A program made the translations under genes and the position numbers. DNA of 64,000 bases from Stenocarpella maydis (lineage: Eukaryota > Ascomycota > Sordariomycetes > Diaporthales > Diaporthaceae): the NCBI GenBank assembly GCA_002270565.1, contig NQMI01000054.1, positions 1-64,000 of the forward strand. Direction: 5' to 3'. The notes under the pieces are model-generated. The model saw only the letters and a list, made by a program, of their open reading frames with translations. It searched no databases and had not been told where the DNA came from. Positions 33,478-45,100 of the stretch are shown in pieces; position 1 is the first letter of the stretch, and each line of letters begins with the position of its first letter.

Positions 33478-34944
33478 AGACAGTCCAGCAGTCTGTCTGG
33501 TAGTGTGCGTTATTATCATTAGGTAGAGAGCGAGATAACTATTAGTAAAGGCCGTTTCCCCCTCCGGCCTTGCATGTGTCAGTCCAGAATGCAAGCCAGT
33601 GGTGCATAAGCCTTTGACATGTTCCAGCCCGGGATCCCTCCCGGACGGGACAGCCAGCCAGCCAGCCCCAGGACAGCCCAGCCCAGCTCCGCCCAACCTT
33701 CCTGGCTGGCCTGATTCACGACTGACTTCCGAAACGACGCAGCCGCCCCAACCGCTCGGCAGTCCACAATGTCTGTCATTGGGCCGGGGCCCCCACATAT
33801 AGTCTACGTATACTCCGTATATCCCACGTCCGCCCGCGGCCCTGCCGGCCTATCAGTCCCTTCCAGGGCGTCCCGATGTCCCGTTGCAGCTGCTGGCCCA
33901 GGACGTTGGAATGTATCCAGCACACGGCTAACGCATGCAAGACTCCACCCCCGTAAGGCCTACCACACTACGCACCAGCAGCAAGAGATACTCAAAACTG
34001 GAAACATGTATTAGGAAATTTCTTGCTGAATTCTTTAAAGAAAAGATATACTATGTAAACAGAGCGTACCATATACCCTGTGGTAAATGTGTGAGCTGCT
34101 GTTCAAGCCGGAGGGAAATCCCGTTACCGCCTGCCGGGGCCTGGACGATGCTGAACGAGTCGGACAACTCGGATTGCTCCCGCCGTCCTTGCAGCTCACT
34201 CCAGCATATGCAGCAGTCAGGCAGGCCCACACACACGGCATGTCTCCACGCCTCCTGCAGCTATCCCGTGACCCAGGCCCCTGCGACGACGGGCAGGCAG
34301 GCAGGCGGCTAGGTTGGGCAAACCTTGGTGCCCAGGGCCGTCGTGTTCTCGGGTGCCAGCCAGCCAGCCAGACACGCGTTGGGCCGCGCGCACACGGTAG
34401 CAGGCGCTATAGCATATCTTCCATATACCAACTAACTGCTGGTAACCTCTTGTCATTGGGCCCGCTGGCTGGTTCACGGCCCAGCCCACTCACGAGCAGC
34501 AGCAGTGGCAAGACGCATGGCTCATCAGCCAGCTGTGTCTGGTTCGAGTGAGGCTTGCCCTTCCTGGTTGACAGCTCTGGGCGGCCGTTGAAGCAGGCCA
34601 CGCTCGCCATGCAACCCCCGCCACGGACGCCCGTCGCAGCCGTTCGTCTCAGGCAGATCGTCGGGGCGACTTCTCCCGTCACAAAAACAATGAGAAATAC
34701 GTGTCCGATGTAGGCCATATGCTCAATGATCTCATCAACTCGTGTGATTAGATGGCGCCTGGGACGCCACCACAGCTGCCAAGCTGAGGATATGCAATCG
34801 GCCTGCCTCGTATGCCCATGCAAAACGAGCCGTGCCCCCGATACAGAACAGACAGATGCACGCTGAGATCACTCCGCATCACCCCGGGATTAAAACAGAT
34901 ACTCCGTACCCAATGCGCCTCGCCCCTGGTATAGATAAATGCCC

Positions 34945-34947
<3 letters not shown>

Positions 34948-34979
<32 letters not shown>
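34948..34979. repeat. CA dinucleotide microsatellite
   Basis: About 16 CA units, 53 bases beyond the stop codon of the modin-like gene on the minus strand, so probably inside its 3' UTR. Confidence 0.95.
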
Positions 34980-34981
<2 letters not shown>

Positions 34982-35031
34982 CCGTCAACAACCAGCCCAG
35001 CCGCCAGGCCTATCTGTGCCTGGGCCCATGC

Positions 35032-37178
35032 CTAAACAATGTAGACCGGGAGCCGGCTCCCGTAGAGCTCGCTCTTGCTGATCTGCACGTCCTTCTTGTG
35101 GAAGTCGTGCAGAAGCAGCCAGCACAGCATCCGGAACACGAGCGTGCACCACACGTTGCCCGTCAGCTGCTCGTGCAGGGTCGTCGACATGCGCTTCAGC
35201 CGCGCCATCCCCTCCCCGTCGCGCAGGTGCCCTGGGGCCACCAGGAGCTGCGGCGTCGGGGACCGCCTCGCCTGGGCCACCTGCACGTCGGCCGCCTCAG
35301 CCTTTTCGTTGTTGGTGCTGGCGGACTCGGACCCGGGGCCCGAGCGCACCACCGTCGCCCCGTCGTCGTCCGCCGCCGCCGCGCCCGGCGACGCCAGGTC
35401 CACCCTCGACTGCGACGGCGAGTGCACGTACCTGGTGCTGTTCTTCTTGCGCAGCACCTCATGGCAGTTGCGCGTCACCGCCTGCGCCACCGTTGTGAAG
35501 TAGATGTCCATGAACTTCTGCTGCTTCTCCTCGGGGCCCGCTGAGTTGAGCTCGTCGAACGTCTGGCTCTCCCGCGCCGAGATGGTCGACTCGTCGCCGC
35601 CGTCGCCTGCCCCGCCCGCCGGCGGCGGCGGCTCGCGCGTGTTGAGCAGGCGCATGACCTCCTGGACGTGCTCGCGGATCACCAGCGACACGAGGTCCGC
35701 CCCTTCGTCCTTGAGGTACCTGTCGCACTTGGCGATGGCCTGGTGCAGCGCCCGCAGGAGGGCCATCGGGAACACGCCGTCGTCGCGCCAGACGTTCTTG
35801 CTCCGGAGGTGCTTGGCAACGTCGTACACCCACTTTTCCATCTGCACCACGTGGTCCGTCTCGGGGGCAATGTCGTCGTCCCGGACGGCGCGGTAAAACT
35901 CGAGGATCAGCTTGGGCAGGCTGAAGTCCTTCTTGTTCCAGCTGTACGTCGTCGGGTTGGGGAGGTAGCGGTAGTACGTGTCCTCCATCCACATGGGCTT
36001 GGCTACCATGCCAAGGATCTCAAAGGCAACTGGGGAGCAGCAGATTGGTTAGTACATGCGGTGGTATTCATGGGAACACAGTAACCAGCGAGCGCAGACT
36101 TACCAGGGAAGAGATGGGCCTGTTTGCTTTGCGAGTCACGGAAGTAGTTTGTCGTCTTGGCGTTGCAGCCGAAGTGAGTGAGCGACTCGACCAGCTCCGT
36201 GGTGCTGCCAAACTGGAGCACCCAGGTGTTCTTGGGGTCGTCATTGTCATACGGGACCTTGCCATCCTTGCCCGGCTCCGGCCGGAAGATGGTGGACACA
36301 TTTCCAAAGGCAAGCAGCTTGATCTCGTCGGTAGGGATGATCCGGTTCTGCTCGAACCTGTTGCTGCCGTACATCTGGAAGTTGAAGGCGATGCCGAGGT
36401 CCTGGACCTCGTGGCCGGTGAGCAGGTACCCGTTTCCCTCGGCCAGGTACTTGTGGTTGGACCGGTCAAACTCCCTCCAGTGCAGGCCCAGCATGGCCGC
36501 GATCTCGACAATGTGGCAGATGGTGGTGGTGGCGTAGGGCTTCTTGACCGCGTCGGGCATGGTGTCCCAGCTCCTCAGCTTGGGCTGCAGGGCCACCACG
36601 GCCGAGTGGGACTCCCAGCCGGCGACCGATTCCGGGAGATCGGCCTTGGGCCCGGAGCGTGCGACGTCCTGTTTCAGTGCCTCTGCCTCCCACTCGTGGC
36701 TGCTGTACTCCATCTGCTGGAGGGCATGCAGCAGGATTGCCCATGTGGCTCGCTCGTTGTCGGCGGTGTGGACGCGGGTGTGGACCCTGCCCACGCGGCT
36801 AAGCTTCTCAGCCTCTTTCTGTTCTGCGTTCTGCCTGTCCTGCTCCGTCCTCACGAGCGGCAGGGACCTGGTGTCTGCCTCGCTCTCCTCTGTGCCCTTG
36901 ACAAACTTGACCTCCTGCTTGGGGATCGGGCCCCTCCGGTTGTCTGGTGGGCAGACGAAGATGACGGGGGCCTCGAAGCGGACCTCGAAGCGGAGTTCTG
37001 AGTATCTCAAGATCCTCCTCCTGGTGTCGGCCCAAGGGCCCATGACCCGCTCATTACAGCTAGAGTAGCCTATGGCCGAGGCATAGTACTGCTGGAGGAG
37101 CTGCAGGATGGCGCCGATGAGGGCGACGACCGATATGATGAGGGCGACGACGGAGACAATGTATTCGTCGTCCGCCAT
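35032..37178 (-). CDS. Modin-like fungal membrane-anchored protein
   Basis: Two exons (37178-36104, 36029-35032; intron 74 bases, GTAAGT...CAG), 690 residues. It begins MADDEYIVSVVALIISVVAL with a single N-terminal membrane helix, followed by LLQQYYASAIGYSSC. Next come the family-typical LRFEVRFEAPVIFVCPPDN, AGWESHSAVVALQPKLRSWD, KPYATTTICHIVEIAAMLGL and LAEGNGYLLTGHEVQDLGIA, then a C-terminal half around EILGMVAKPMWMEDTYYRYL. This set is the large uncharacterised group commonly labelled modin in filamentous fungi, often with repeat-like expansion near incompatibility genes; no biochemical role is established. Two low-complexity insertions (PPPPAGGAGDGGDES and a Ser/Ala-rich stretch near residue 580) look disordered. 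ATG 37178 is chosen over an upstream TTG. The reading frame is intact. Confidence 0.75.
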
Positions 37179-39305
37179 TTTGATGGGCAAATAGAAACAG
37201 GATAGAGCTCGAACAATGGGGAATCACAGGTATCAGCTGAGGCGGAAGAGGATCGGGCTGGTGATGGGGCTAGATGGGGGCAGATACATGTCTCATAGAG
37301 CAGGATATAGGATGAGGGTAGTCGTACCGCCAGCCACTGTCTTCACGGGGAGAAGGGCGGCATGATGGATCTTTTCTACCTGTTGGAGAGCTAAGCCATG
37401 TCAGCATAAATGGAGAACCTTGGCCCCAAAACAAAGGGGGGAAAAAAGAAAAAAAATAGAAGCTGAGAGAGAGACCAGAGCCGCAATGTCCAGACACAAC
37501 AAACGGCCATGGGGGTTGCCCCGTACAGTACGACGCCGACGGCGCAAGACCATTGGAGTGGAGAAGCAGTCAGCCGGCTGTTGGTGGCACTGGTGGGACA
37601 AGGCTGAGGGCCAAGCTGACGGGCAGAATGGAGTACAAATTACGGAGTACTCGGTATGCCTCTTGAAGGATCAGGCACAGTTCCGGGATCGAGGCGAGGG
37701 GCCGGCTGGGATGACAGGCGCAATGGGCGCAGGTGGCACAAGCAAGGGGGGGTCAGCTCCTCCTCCTTGTGCCTTCTCCAGACCAGACTCCAGAGCCTCA
37801 AAGGCAGAAAAGGGGGGCGCTCCCACAAGCGGGGCGCTGTGCCGCATTGGAAGTTGAAGGATGCGAAATGGTACGAATGGAAAAGAGCGGTCACAGGTCG
37901 TGCTGGTCCTCGATGCCTCGCAGAGGAGCCCTGGTGCTGGGATGGGGCCATCGCCCACCTCCCCCTCATTGGTGCAGTTGGATTGTAACAGGCCAGGCTA
38001 GTAATGAGTTGGTATTGGTGTTTGTGGGTTGTGTTGGTTGTGTTGGTTGTGTTGTGTTGTGGAGGTGGATGTGGAGGTGGATGTGGGTGTATGTCGTGTA
38101 TGTCGTCGTCTTCATCGTTGTGGGTGCGTGTGTGTGCCATCCGGCTGTGCCAGCCAGCCGGCCCGAACACTTGGCTTGTCCATGCCGTCCCAACAGGACG
38201 GTTCGACTGATGCACTTGGCGCTTCGAATTCGACTGGAAGCCTTCCGTCTGACAGTGTTGGCGGTCTGTTGGTGTCTGGTGTCTGGTGTGTTTCGGTCTT
38301 GTTCCCCACAACCAGAGCCCAGACCAAGTTTGGCGGAGGATTTTTTGGAGCTGCGACCCTGCCAGTTCTGCCAGTCAGCCAGTGTGGGCTGCGGAGCTGG
38401 AGCTACACTTGTACACTACCCTAGCCCATGTGGAGCTTGTACGCTGGACCAGGTGCTGGTTTGAGCATCGAAAGCCCCTAACCCAGGGCCTGCATGGCCT
38501 GCAGAAAAGGATCACCCCGGAAATATGGCTGCCTTGTCTCCCGTCTCAACTTTCAGCCCCGACGCCCACATGCGAAGCAACCTCGCCCCGCTTATAATCA
38601 TGAACAACTCACAGTCCTCTAAACTCTACTTTGGTATGCATGCTGCTCAATTTGGACCAAAATGGAAGGGCCCCGTTTTGGTCAATGGGAGCAACTATCA
38701 CTGCAGCCCTGTCAAAGGAGTAACGCATTCTGTCCGGGACCAACGCCACATCCGGTCCAGCGAACCTGTTGGTTGACTTGGCCTGCCTTCGTCTTGTACT
38801 CCTCTGGTCAAGGACAAATTGATTACCAGCACTCGGTTGGTGTTTGGACTTCTAGAAAGCCTGGTCGGCGTATCACTTGGGCTGGCCGTGAGATGAGTTC
38901 CCAGCTCTGTCGCCCTATGTGGCAATAACTAACCTCATCCCACAAGACCCTTACCGAGTAAACCACCAGCGCTTTATTCAACGTCTCTCAACCATGCTTT
39001 CTTACGCTATCCGGATCGGTGCCAGACTTGAGGAAACCCTGTCAGCCCCAGGGGTTTACACGCAACCGAGACCGACCAAGAAAACAACATCAACCATGGC
39101 TCGGGATCGATATACTTGATGTGGTGGCTATGGTATAGTGCTCGACAATGCGTGAATTCAGAACTGCTGCGTCACCCTCTCATCCTCATCCGCGTCAGTC
39201 TCACCTGCTGACGTGGGACCCAAAACGCAACAATCACCCCAAAGATACAATAGAGAACCACCTAAAGAAATACAGCACAACCCCCAGACCAGTCAATACC
39301 CACTC
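37179..39305. other. Intergenic, nothing recognised
   Basis: The upstream region of the modin-like gene and 3' flank of the zinc-ribbon gene. It contains TACGGAGTA at 37641, an A/G-rich run at 37437-37460 and a GGTGTTGTGTT-type tandem tract at about 38010-38100. Open frames on both strands are compositional artefacts. Confidence 0.45.
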
Positions 39306-39725
39306 CTATTTGTCCGACAGCTGGATCGTCTCGCCGCCCGGGGCGAAGTCGCTATCGGCACTTGTATCGCTCAGGAGGTCATCGTTGTCGTTGTTGCCGT
39401 TCACACCATGCCCCTGCCCACCACCATCGTCCCCAGCAGCATCGCCGTGCGCATCGGCGCCGGCGCCGCCACCCCCCGCTCCTGCCTGGGCGGGGTCGAC
39501 TGCTTGATAGCAGCGGCACGAGGCACAGTTCACGACCAGGCTGCTCGACTTCTTGGCGTCGCGCCTGATAAAGTGGAACAAGGGCCTCCTCATTCCGCAG
39601 TTGGGGCAGACTCGAGTGCGTGCTGATCCCGCCCCCGGCGAGGACCCTCCGCCCGGAGCCGCAGAGGACACCCCGGGTGCGGGCGGTGCGGCAGATAGTG
39701 CGGCAGATACGGCGGCACTCGCCAT
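39306..39725 (-). CDS. Small zinc-ribbon-like protein, function unknown
   Basis: Single exon, 139 residues. An Ala/Pro/Gly/Ser-rich N-terminus leads into RTRVCPNCGMRRPLFHFIRR, a short basic linker, then VVNCASCRCYQAV. The two CxxC pairs about 29 residues apart form a four-cysteine zinc-ribbon-type site. The C-terminus is Gly/Asp/Asn-rich and acidic (NGNNDNDDLLSDTSADSDF) and ends ETIQLSDK. No signal peptide or membrane helix. The pattern resembles small nuclear or DNA/RNA-binding zinc proteins, but no family was identified. It sits at the right end of the GC-rich part of the window. The coding call rests on the Cys spacing and the contrast between an ordered core and acidic tail. Confidence 0.55.
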   Translation of the reverse strand: MASAAVSAALSAAPPAPGVSSAAPGGGSSPGAGSARTRVCPNCGMRRPLFHFIRRDAKKSSSLVVNCASCRCYQAVDPAQAGAGGGGAGADAHGDAAGDDGGGQGHGVNGNNDNDDLLSDTSADSDFAPGGETIQLSDK

Positions 39726-39995
39726 CCCAGTGTTGTGATGATGTGTCGTGCGACTGAAGGTAAAGTGTGTGAATTGACTTGCTGGCCTGTATCAGTGCCG
39801 TAGTTAAGGGTCCAAAGAGAGGACTTTTATATTTCATGTCTGATTCAACACGTGTGTGAGGTATCATCACATTGCAAATGTCTCGGGATGACCCATGCCG
39901 TCTACATCTGTTCTAGACACCTCCCCAAGTGAGAAGTACCAAGCTTCGAGCATCACACAGTCATATCTGTGTCCGCTGCTACAGCTTCTGACCTA

Positions 39996-40190
39996 ATGGA
40001 CAGCCTATTCTACGCCCTCGGCGTTCTCCTGTCGGCATTTATCATCTGCCACTTTGCCTCACAGTTCCGTTTCTCAATATGGCTGATATACTTCATCTTG
40101 GAAAATGACCCATGGGAACTCATCGGGGATTGCATAGACGACAAGGTGGACGGCGCCATCGATGACAACCTACCGGGGGGCAACCCATGA
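39996..40190 (+). CDS. Possible 64-residue single-pass membrane peptide
   Basis: An ATG-initiated open frame: MDSLFYALGVLLSAFIICHF, a second hydrophobic stretch (SIWLIYFILEN), then an acidic tail (ELIGDCIDDKVDGAIDDNL). Two hydrophobic segments in 40 residues followed by a soluble acidic end look like a small membrane protein, but there is no known family and no strong start context. It could be chance. Confidence 0.3.
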   Translation: MDSLFYALGVLLSAFIICHFASQFRFSIWLIYFILENDPWELIGDCIDDKVDGAIDDNLPGGNP

Positions 40191-41750
40191 GGCGAGAGAT
40201 CCCATTAGGTATGCGTGTTAGCTAATCGCGAGGTGGACATAGACCTGGTCGTACCTAGTCAAGTATTCCCGAGCGATGATTGCGTTTCTGAGTATCCCTT
40301 TGGATTTATCGTACTTGCAATCGGGACCAGGATTTTTGTACGACTTTTGAGGCTCCATTATTGTGTGAATACCGCAGAGATAGCCAGCAATCATGACTGG
40401 GATAAATTTGGACGCTCTGTCTGGAAGTGAGCGAGGGATCAAGCAGCAGCTCTCACTGTATTCCACGTCTTTGAAATTCTGTTCCTGCAGTAGTTGGATG
40501 TTTACACCACGACCATTGGGGCCTCTCTTGAGTGCTGGTAATGCGACGTGACAAGAAAGCCAGATACCTAGGCAGTTATATGCCAGTGGGCTAGACGACC
40601 TTGTTCTCTCAAGCGTGGTGGGCCAGCAGTACGTAACGTATATGTGAAGGGGTCAAGTTGGTCAGCAGCACCAGAGTGGGCAAATATCTCATAACATATG
40701 ATTTTTTTTTTTAGAATGGGATACCTTGTTGGAATTTGTTCTGAACGAAACGTGCCGCCGATGAATTTACATACCTAGATGCAGTTCCTCGGAAAGATCT
40801 GAAACGCTTTTCCTGCTCGTCTACTGGCTACGAGTGGCAAGCCGAGGTGAATATATCAATTCATATAGCACGCAAATAAGAACAAAATAAGATCAGTGCC
40901 AAATGAGGACTTGAAATTTATGACTCCATAAGCGTTTAATCACCTGCTCGTTTTAAACTTAACTACATCCGACCCTGCGACCTACCATAGGCAAACAGGC
41001 TTCCAAGTATCAATTGATATTGATCCGGTGATAAATATTCACTTGTTGACTTCTCTGAACGCGAAAGACAAATAATAATTCATTCGGAGTCTTAACTGCA
41101 ATTTCTTGGTTCGCAGATCACAACAAGCGTCCCTAGAGTCGTTGTGTGATAAAGCAACACGAGTGCAGACTCCACCCAAAAACGCCAGTCGCGAGTAAGA
41201 GAAGAAGGGTGGGGAGAAGTGGGCGAGGCTGGACAAAATAAGGTAACCATTTCCGTACTATAATATCTATGAACTGACATGTATTGAACTCATGTCGACG
41301 ATGTATGGGTAAGAGCACTCTGGTTGGGTTGATGTTTACTAAGAGACATAGACGAGCCTAGATGAATATTGAGGATGAACTATATACGGGGAACACAATC
41401 TTCAGCTCAGGTTCTTTGCGAACGAAGCAATTAAATGACGTCGGGGGTGAATTGGGAGTATATGATTTTCCCTAGCAGAATACAGCACCAAATGCAGCAC
41501 GTTTGGTCTCACGACCACACCATGCCTGCGCCACTCGAGAATTATACCTCAAGATTCACCAGAGGTGGAGGACATGTATTCACTGGGCCAAAGGTGAATT
41601 GACTGGATATGCCTTCATAAACCCTCTAGAATTGGCGTCTACACTCGTAATTCCGATCTCTTGACCAACATTGTCAACCTTCTCATCGTTTCCTGTTTAG
41701 CATTTGCCTGGCACCGCCTCGACAAGCCTACCTCACACCGAGTCCTCGCC
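40191..41750. other. AT-richer intergenic stretch
   Basis: No supported gene. Base composition changes noticeably here compared with 1-39.9 kb. Short open frames lack features. The end holds the promoter of the gene at 41751. Confidence 0.4.
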
Positions 41751-42466
41751 ATGTCCCAGGCTAACACTCCCGCCTCTTCGGCCTCCGTCTCCTCCTTCCA
41801 GTCCTTCCTCTCCGACGACTCCTATCTGGAGAAGCTCAAGCCCGTAGACGCGAGCTTCGCCGAGATGATGCAGGAGGTCAGGGCCCTGGACACCAAGAGG
41901 AGCATCTCTGCGGAGCGCAAGGTGCAGTCCCACCTCCAGAAGCGGAGGGACCCCGCGGAAGTCTCCGCAGGGCAGGACTGGACCGAAAAGCAGGTCAGGG
42001 ACTACGACGCCTACAAGGCCCTGGCCAGGTCTCTCCACGAGGCGAACAAGAAGGCCGCCGCGTCCACCAAGCTCGCCAGGGCCCGGGATGACGAGGAGAG
42101 CTGCAGGGACGCACTGGCGGACCAGAAGGCCAAGTGTGCCGCCGCCATCCGGTTAGTCCAAGACGGCTTGTGGGGTTCGGTAACAGCGGGACTTGTACTG
42201 ACTGCGTTTGTCTCGCCCAGCGCGGGAGAGGCTCGCCTCGGGTTCATGACCAGATACCCAGACGCCTTCAACACTCCCTCGCATAGAACTCACATAACGG
42301 CCGTGGAGGACACCCTCAACGCTGCAAAGCTGGCGCAGAGAGAGGTTCAGAAGCAGCAGAAGAGTAAGCAACACGCCACACCTTGCGACGCAGAACAGCG
42401 TGTCTCTTATTCACCGATATCTAACAGGAGTCTTCGACAATAGAGCTCGCCCTTGTGACGCAATAG
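41751..42466 (+). CDS. Hypothetical charged, helical protein, three exons
   Basis: Exons 41751-42151, 42221-42363 and 42444-42466 give 188 residues. Intron 1 (69 bases, GTTAGT...CTGAC...CCCAG) is open in frame; intron 2 (80 bases) uses GTAAGC, CTAAC and AATAG. Starting MSQANTPASSASVSSFQSF, the protein has a Ser-rich head and then long charged helical segments (SYLEKLKPVDASFAEMMQEV, KRSISAERKVQSHLQKRRD, ARDDEESCRDALADQKAKC), suggesting coiled coil. No signal peptide with this start; an upstream TTG would add a hydrophobic segment (IVNLLIVSCLAFAW) that could serve as one, but lacks an ATG. Family not recognised. The agreement of two introns with consensus branch sites is the main support. Confidence 0.5.
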
Positions 42467-44136
42467 AGGGTTATCGACCTCAGGATTTCGCCTTGGTATC
42501 GGTCTACGTTTCGTGACACGGGATATGGGCTCATTAAGCTGCATGAACTGAATCCGAGCGGTGCACAGTGGAACGATGAGTGCGAGAACAAGAGCTTTTG
42601 AAAGGACACCTGACCGAGAGGGGGGGTTTTTTTTTGGGGGGGGGGAGGTGTCAGGAATTAAGGCGTTAAGGGGAGCATTTAGCATTCAGGGAAGGTCGTA
42701 GCATCGGGATTATGGGAGGGCGGTCAAGTGTCCCTTATCTGCAAGGCTAGCGATGTTTCTTAGGTACCCTCGTCAAATTCCACACTCTCACCACCATCAT
42801 CGCCTATCTTGCCGTTGTTGCTGTTTATCTTTGAGATGACGCAACGGCAAATGAGGCGCAGGAGTAATGTGGGATTGATTCAATTCGGGCTAGTCAATAC
42901 ATAGGGAAAATTCTTTCCTGAGCTGGAAACGTGACTAGGTATGCCTTGACAAAGAGAAAAGAAACACGGGTTGTGAGAATGATCACTGGGCTCAAAACCC
43001 TTATCTTCGCCATATAGTAGTTGCATAACGTACAGACTCTCGAGGTGTAGTTTTGGAGGTTACAGTTTTGTCTTTCCTGGAAAGATTGAACAAGTATCGC
43101 TTAAATATGCTATGAATAGCCGCCAGCTAAGTTAGTACGAGATAGACTGCTCTTGTGTATCCTCTTCGGGTATGCGGCATTATGTAGATTATCTAACACT
43201 GTGTCTTTAAGCGTTTATGACTGTGTAAGGGATCGCCGTTGCTCTTTTGTTTTTTTTTAAACAAAGAAAAAGGGATTTTTTTTAGGCGGGACTGTGAGCG
43301 GATTGAGATAGAAACTAGCTAGCCTGCTGTGCCCAACATATAGACCCGTCCCTGCCCATAGTTGCCAATGTCCGGGCCTTTCCCACCGCAGCCGTCTTCT
43401 AGACCTTGTCGGAGTAGAACGAGTCACCATGATATGTTGCCTGGTGAACCCAAGATATTAATAATGACAAACCCATGTGGCCTGTTGTACAGCCTCTTGC
43501 TTAGTGCGGCAGCCACCCAAATTTGTCCCGTCACATTCTGATACAACATTGGCTCACCTCTGCTCGAAATCACCACGGTCCATAACAGTCTGATATCCAT
43601 CTAGGTAACTAAACAATCAAAAAGTTCTCGGGCGCAAAGTTTGAAAAGAACTGCCATCCATGGTGCTCAACGATAAAAACGCCCAATCTGCAAAACTCAC
43701 TACTTGCCGCTTGCTCAAGCAAGAGACCCTCGAGCGATATAGACAATTTCAGTTATTCAAAGAGAGACTGGATGAGCCTCAAGAATTGAGTTGCTAGAAT
43801 GAGCAATAGCAATACCAGAGACCCCTCGCGATGTTGGCAATATATCTATTCTTCTGCATTGCTCGTAGTAATTATACATGCTAGTGAACCTGAATAGCTG
43901 TCGATATGGTTTCCGCTATTCGGGGAAGCATGATGCGCTGTGGCTATTGTACGCATATTTGCCGACCTAATTCATGTTAGACTTCCTTCAAGCTATAGTT
44001 ATAAACATAGTGCAACTCGCCAGTCCTCATCCACTAATTAGAGTCCCATCCAATAGAATAGTTAATTAGTATCCCATTGATCATTGCCGAGTGGTACTTG
44101 TGCTGTGTCACACGTGATTCCCCATGTTACCTCCAA
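42467..44136. other. AT-rich intergenic stretch, nothing recognised
   Basis: T/G homopolymers at 42622-42650 and a T run near 43245. All frames are rich in stops. It may contain decayed repeats, but I cannot identify any. Confidence 0.4.
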
Positions 44137-45100
44137 GGACACACAGCCATTGTGACTGGCTCCAACGCCGGATTCGGGTTCCAGACCTCGAAGCAGCTCC
44201 TAGATCTGGGACTTAGCAAAAGGATACCCGCTATTCGGAGCGAGAAGGGTAAGGCAGCTGCCATCAAGCTAGCTTCTGGGTGCACCTTGGCCAAGGGTGC
44301 CACCGAGGTCTGGATACTCGATCAGTCCTCGTATCAGTCTGTTATCGCTTTTGCCAACATGATCAGAAGCCTTGACCGCTTGGATTTCGTAGACCTCAAT
44401 ATTGGCATGGCTCCTACCAAGAGCGATTTCAACAGGGAAACCGGCCATGAAGAGGTCATCCAAGTCAACTATCTGTCCACCGCTTTGCTAGCCATTCTCC
44501 TACTTCCCAATCTCCAGGGAGAAGAGGGAAAACCGGCCGCGACCGACTCGTATCACCTTCACCTCCTCAGGAGCGGCTTCTCGAGACACTGGACAAGAAA
44601 GATGGGAAGGTGGATACGGCGGATCGCTCGTGGCTGTCGAAACTACTCGGGCATTCTTCCTCGCCAGGCCTGCAGCCGAGGTCCCTCCAGCAGTCGCCTT
44701 GATCAATGCCGCCTCGCCAGCTGCGATCCACGACTCCGACTTCAATCGCGACTTCGACAAGACGGCTGTGGGAGCGATTGTCAAGATGACCCTAAGACTC
44801 TAGGCGAAATCCTCTCCTGTTGGGGCTCGCATGATTACGGATGCCATCGTGAACCACCGCGAGGAAACCTATGGACAATTTCTGTCATTTCAGAAACTTG
44901 TACCGTAAGTGGGCCGCTGGCCTTTTTCCACTGCGTCGATTACCTGTTGAAGAATGGCTAACAACTCGCGGTGATACAGAATGGCACCTATCATCTATAC
45001 CGAGGAAGGGCGCAAGATCTCTGAGCAACTCTGGGAAGATATGTTGGCCGAACTTTCGTTCGCCATCGGCGAGGGTATTCTTGAGGATTTGGAACACTGA
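44137..45100 (+). pseudogene. Decayed short-chain dehydrogenase/reductase
   Basis: The first part reads GHTAIVTGSNAGFGFQTSKQ (the TGxxxGxG cofactor loop of classical SDRs), then KGKAAAIKLASG, EVWILDQSSYQSVIAFANMI, LDRLDFVDLNIGMA (where NxAG is expected) and EEVIQVNYLSTALLAILLLP. Near 44535 the homology moves to another frame (RITFTSSGAA, later ALINAASPAAIHDSDFNRDF). At about 44805 it moves again to a segment ending FLSFQKLVP; then an intron (44906 to 44980, GTAAGT...ACAG) joins to MAPIIYTEEGRKISEQLWED, with TGA at 45098-45100. The YxxxK catalytic motif is missing from the shortened middle. Two frame breaks plus a lost active site make it non-functional. It lies immediately upstream of the captain gene, so it is probably in the flank of the element. 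Confidence 0.7.

Larger units (their letters stand above)
32894..35031. other. Intergenic, with ATGGACG and CA simple repeats
   Basis: No supported gene. It contains an A run (33036-33048), the heptanucleotide array at 33427-33477, the CA microsatellite at 34948-34979 and two copies of TACTCCGTA (33811, 34900). Confidence 0.5.

Noticed and set aside
35668..37001. Long plus-strand frames opposite the modin-like gene
   Set aside because: Antisense shadows; the minus strand shows family motifs and a correct intron.
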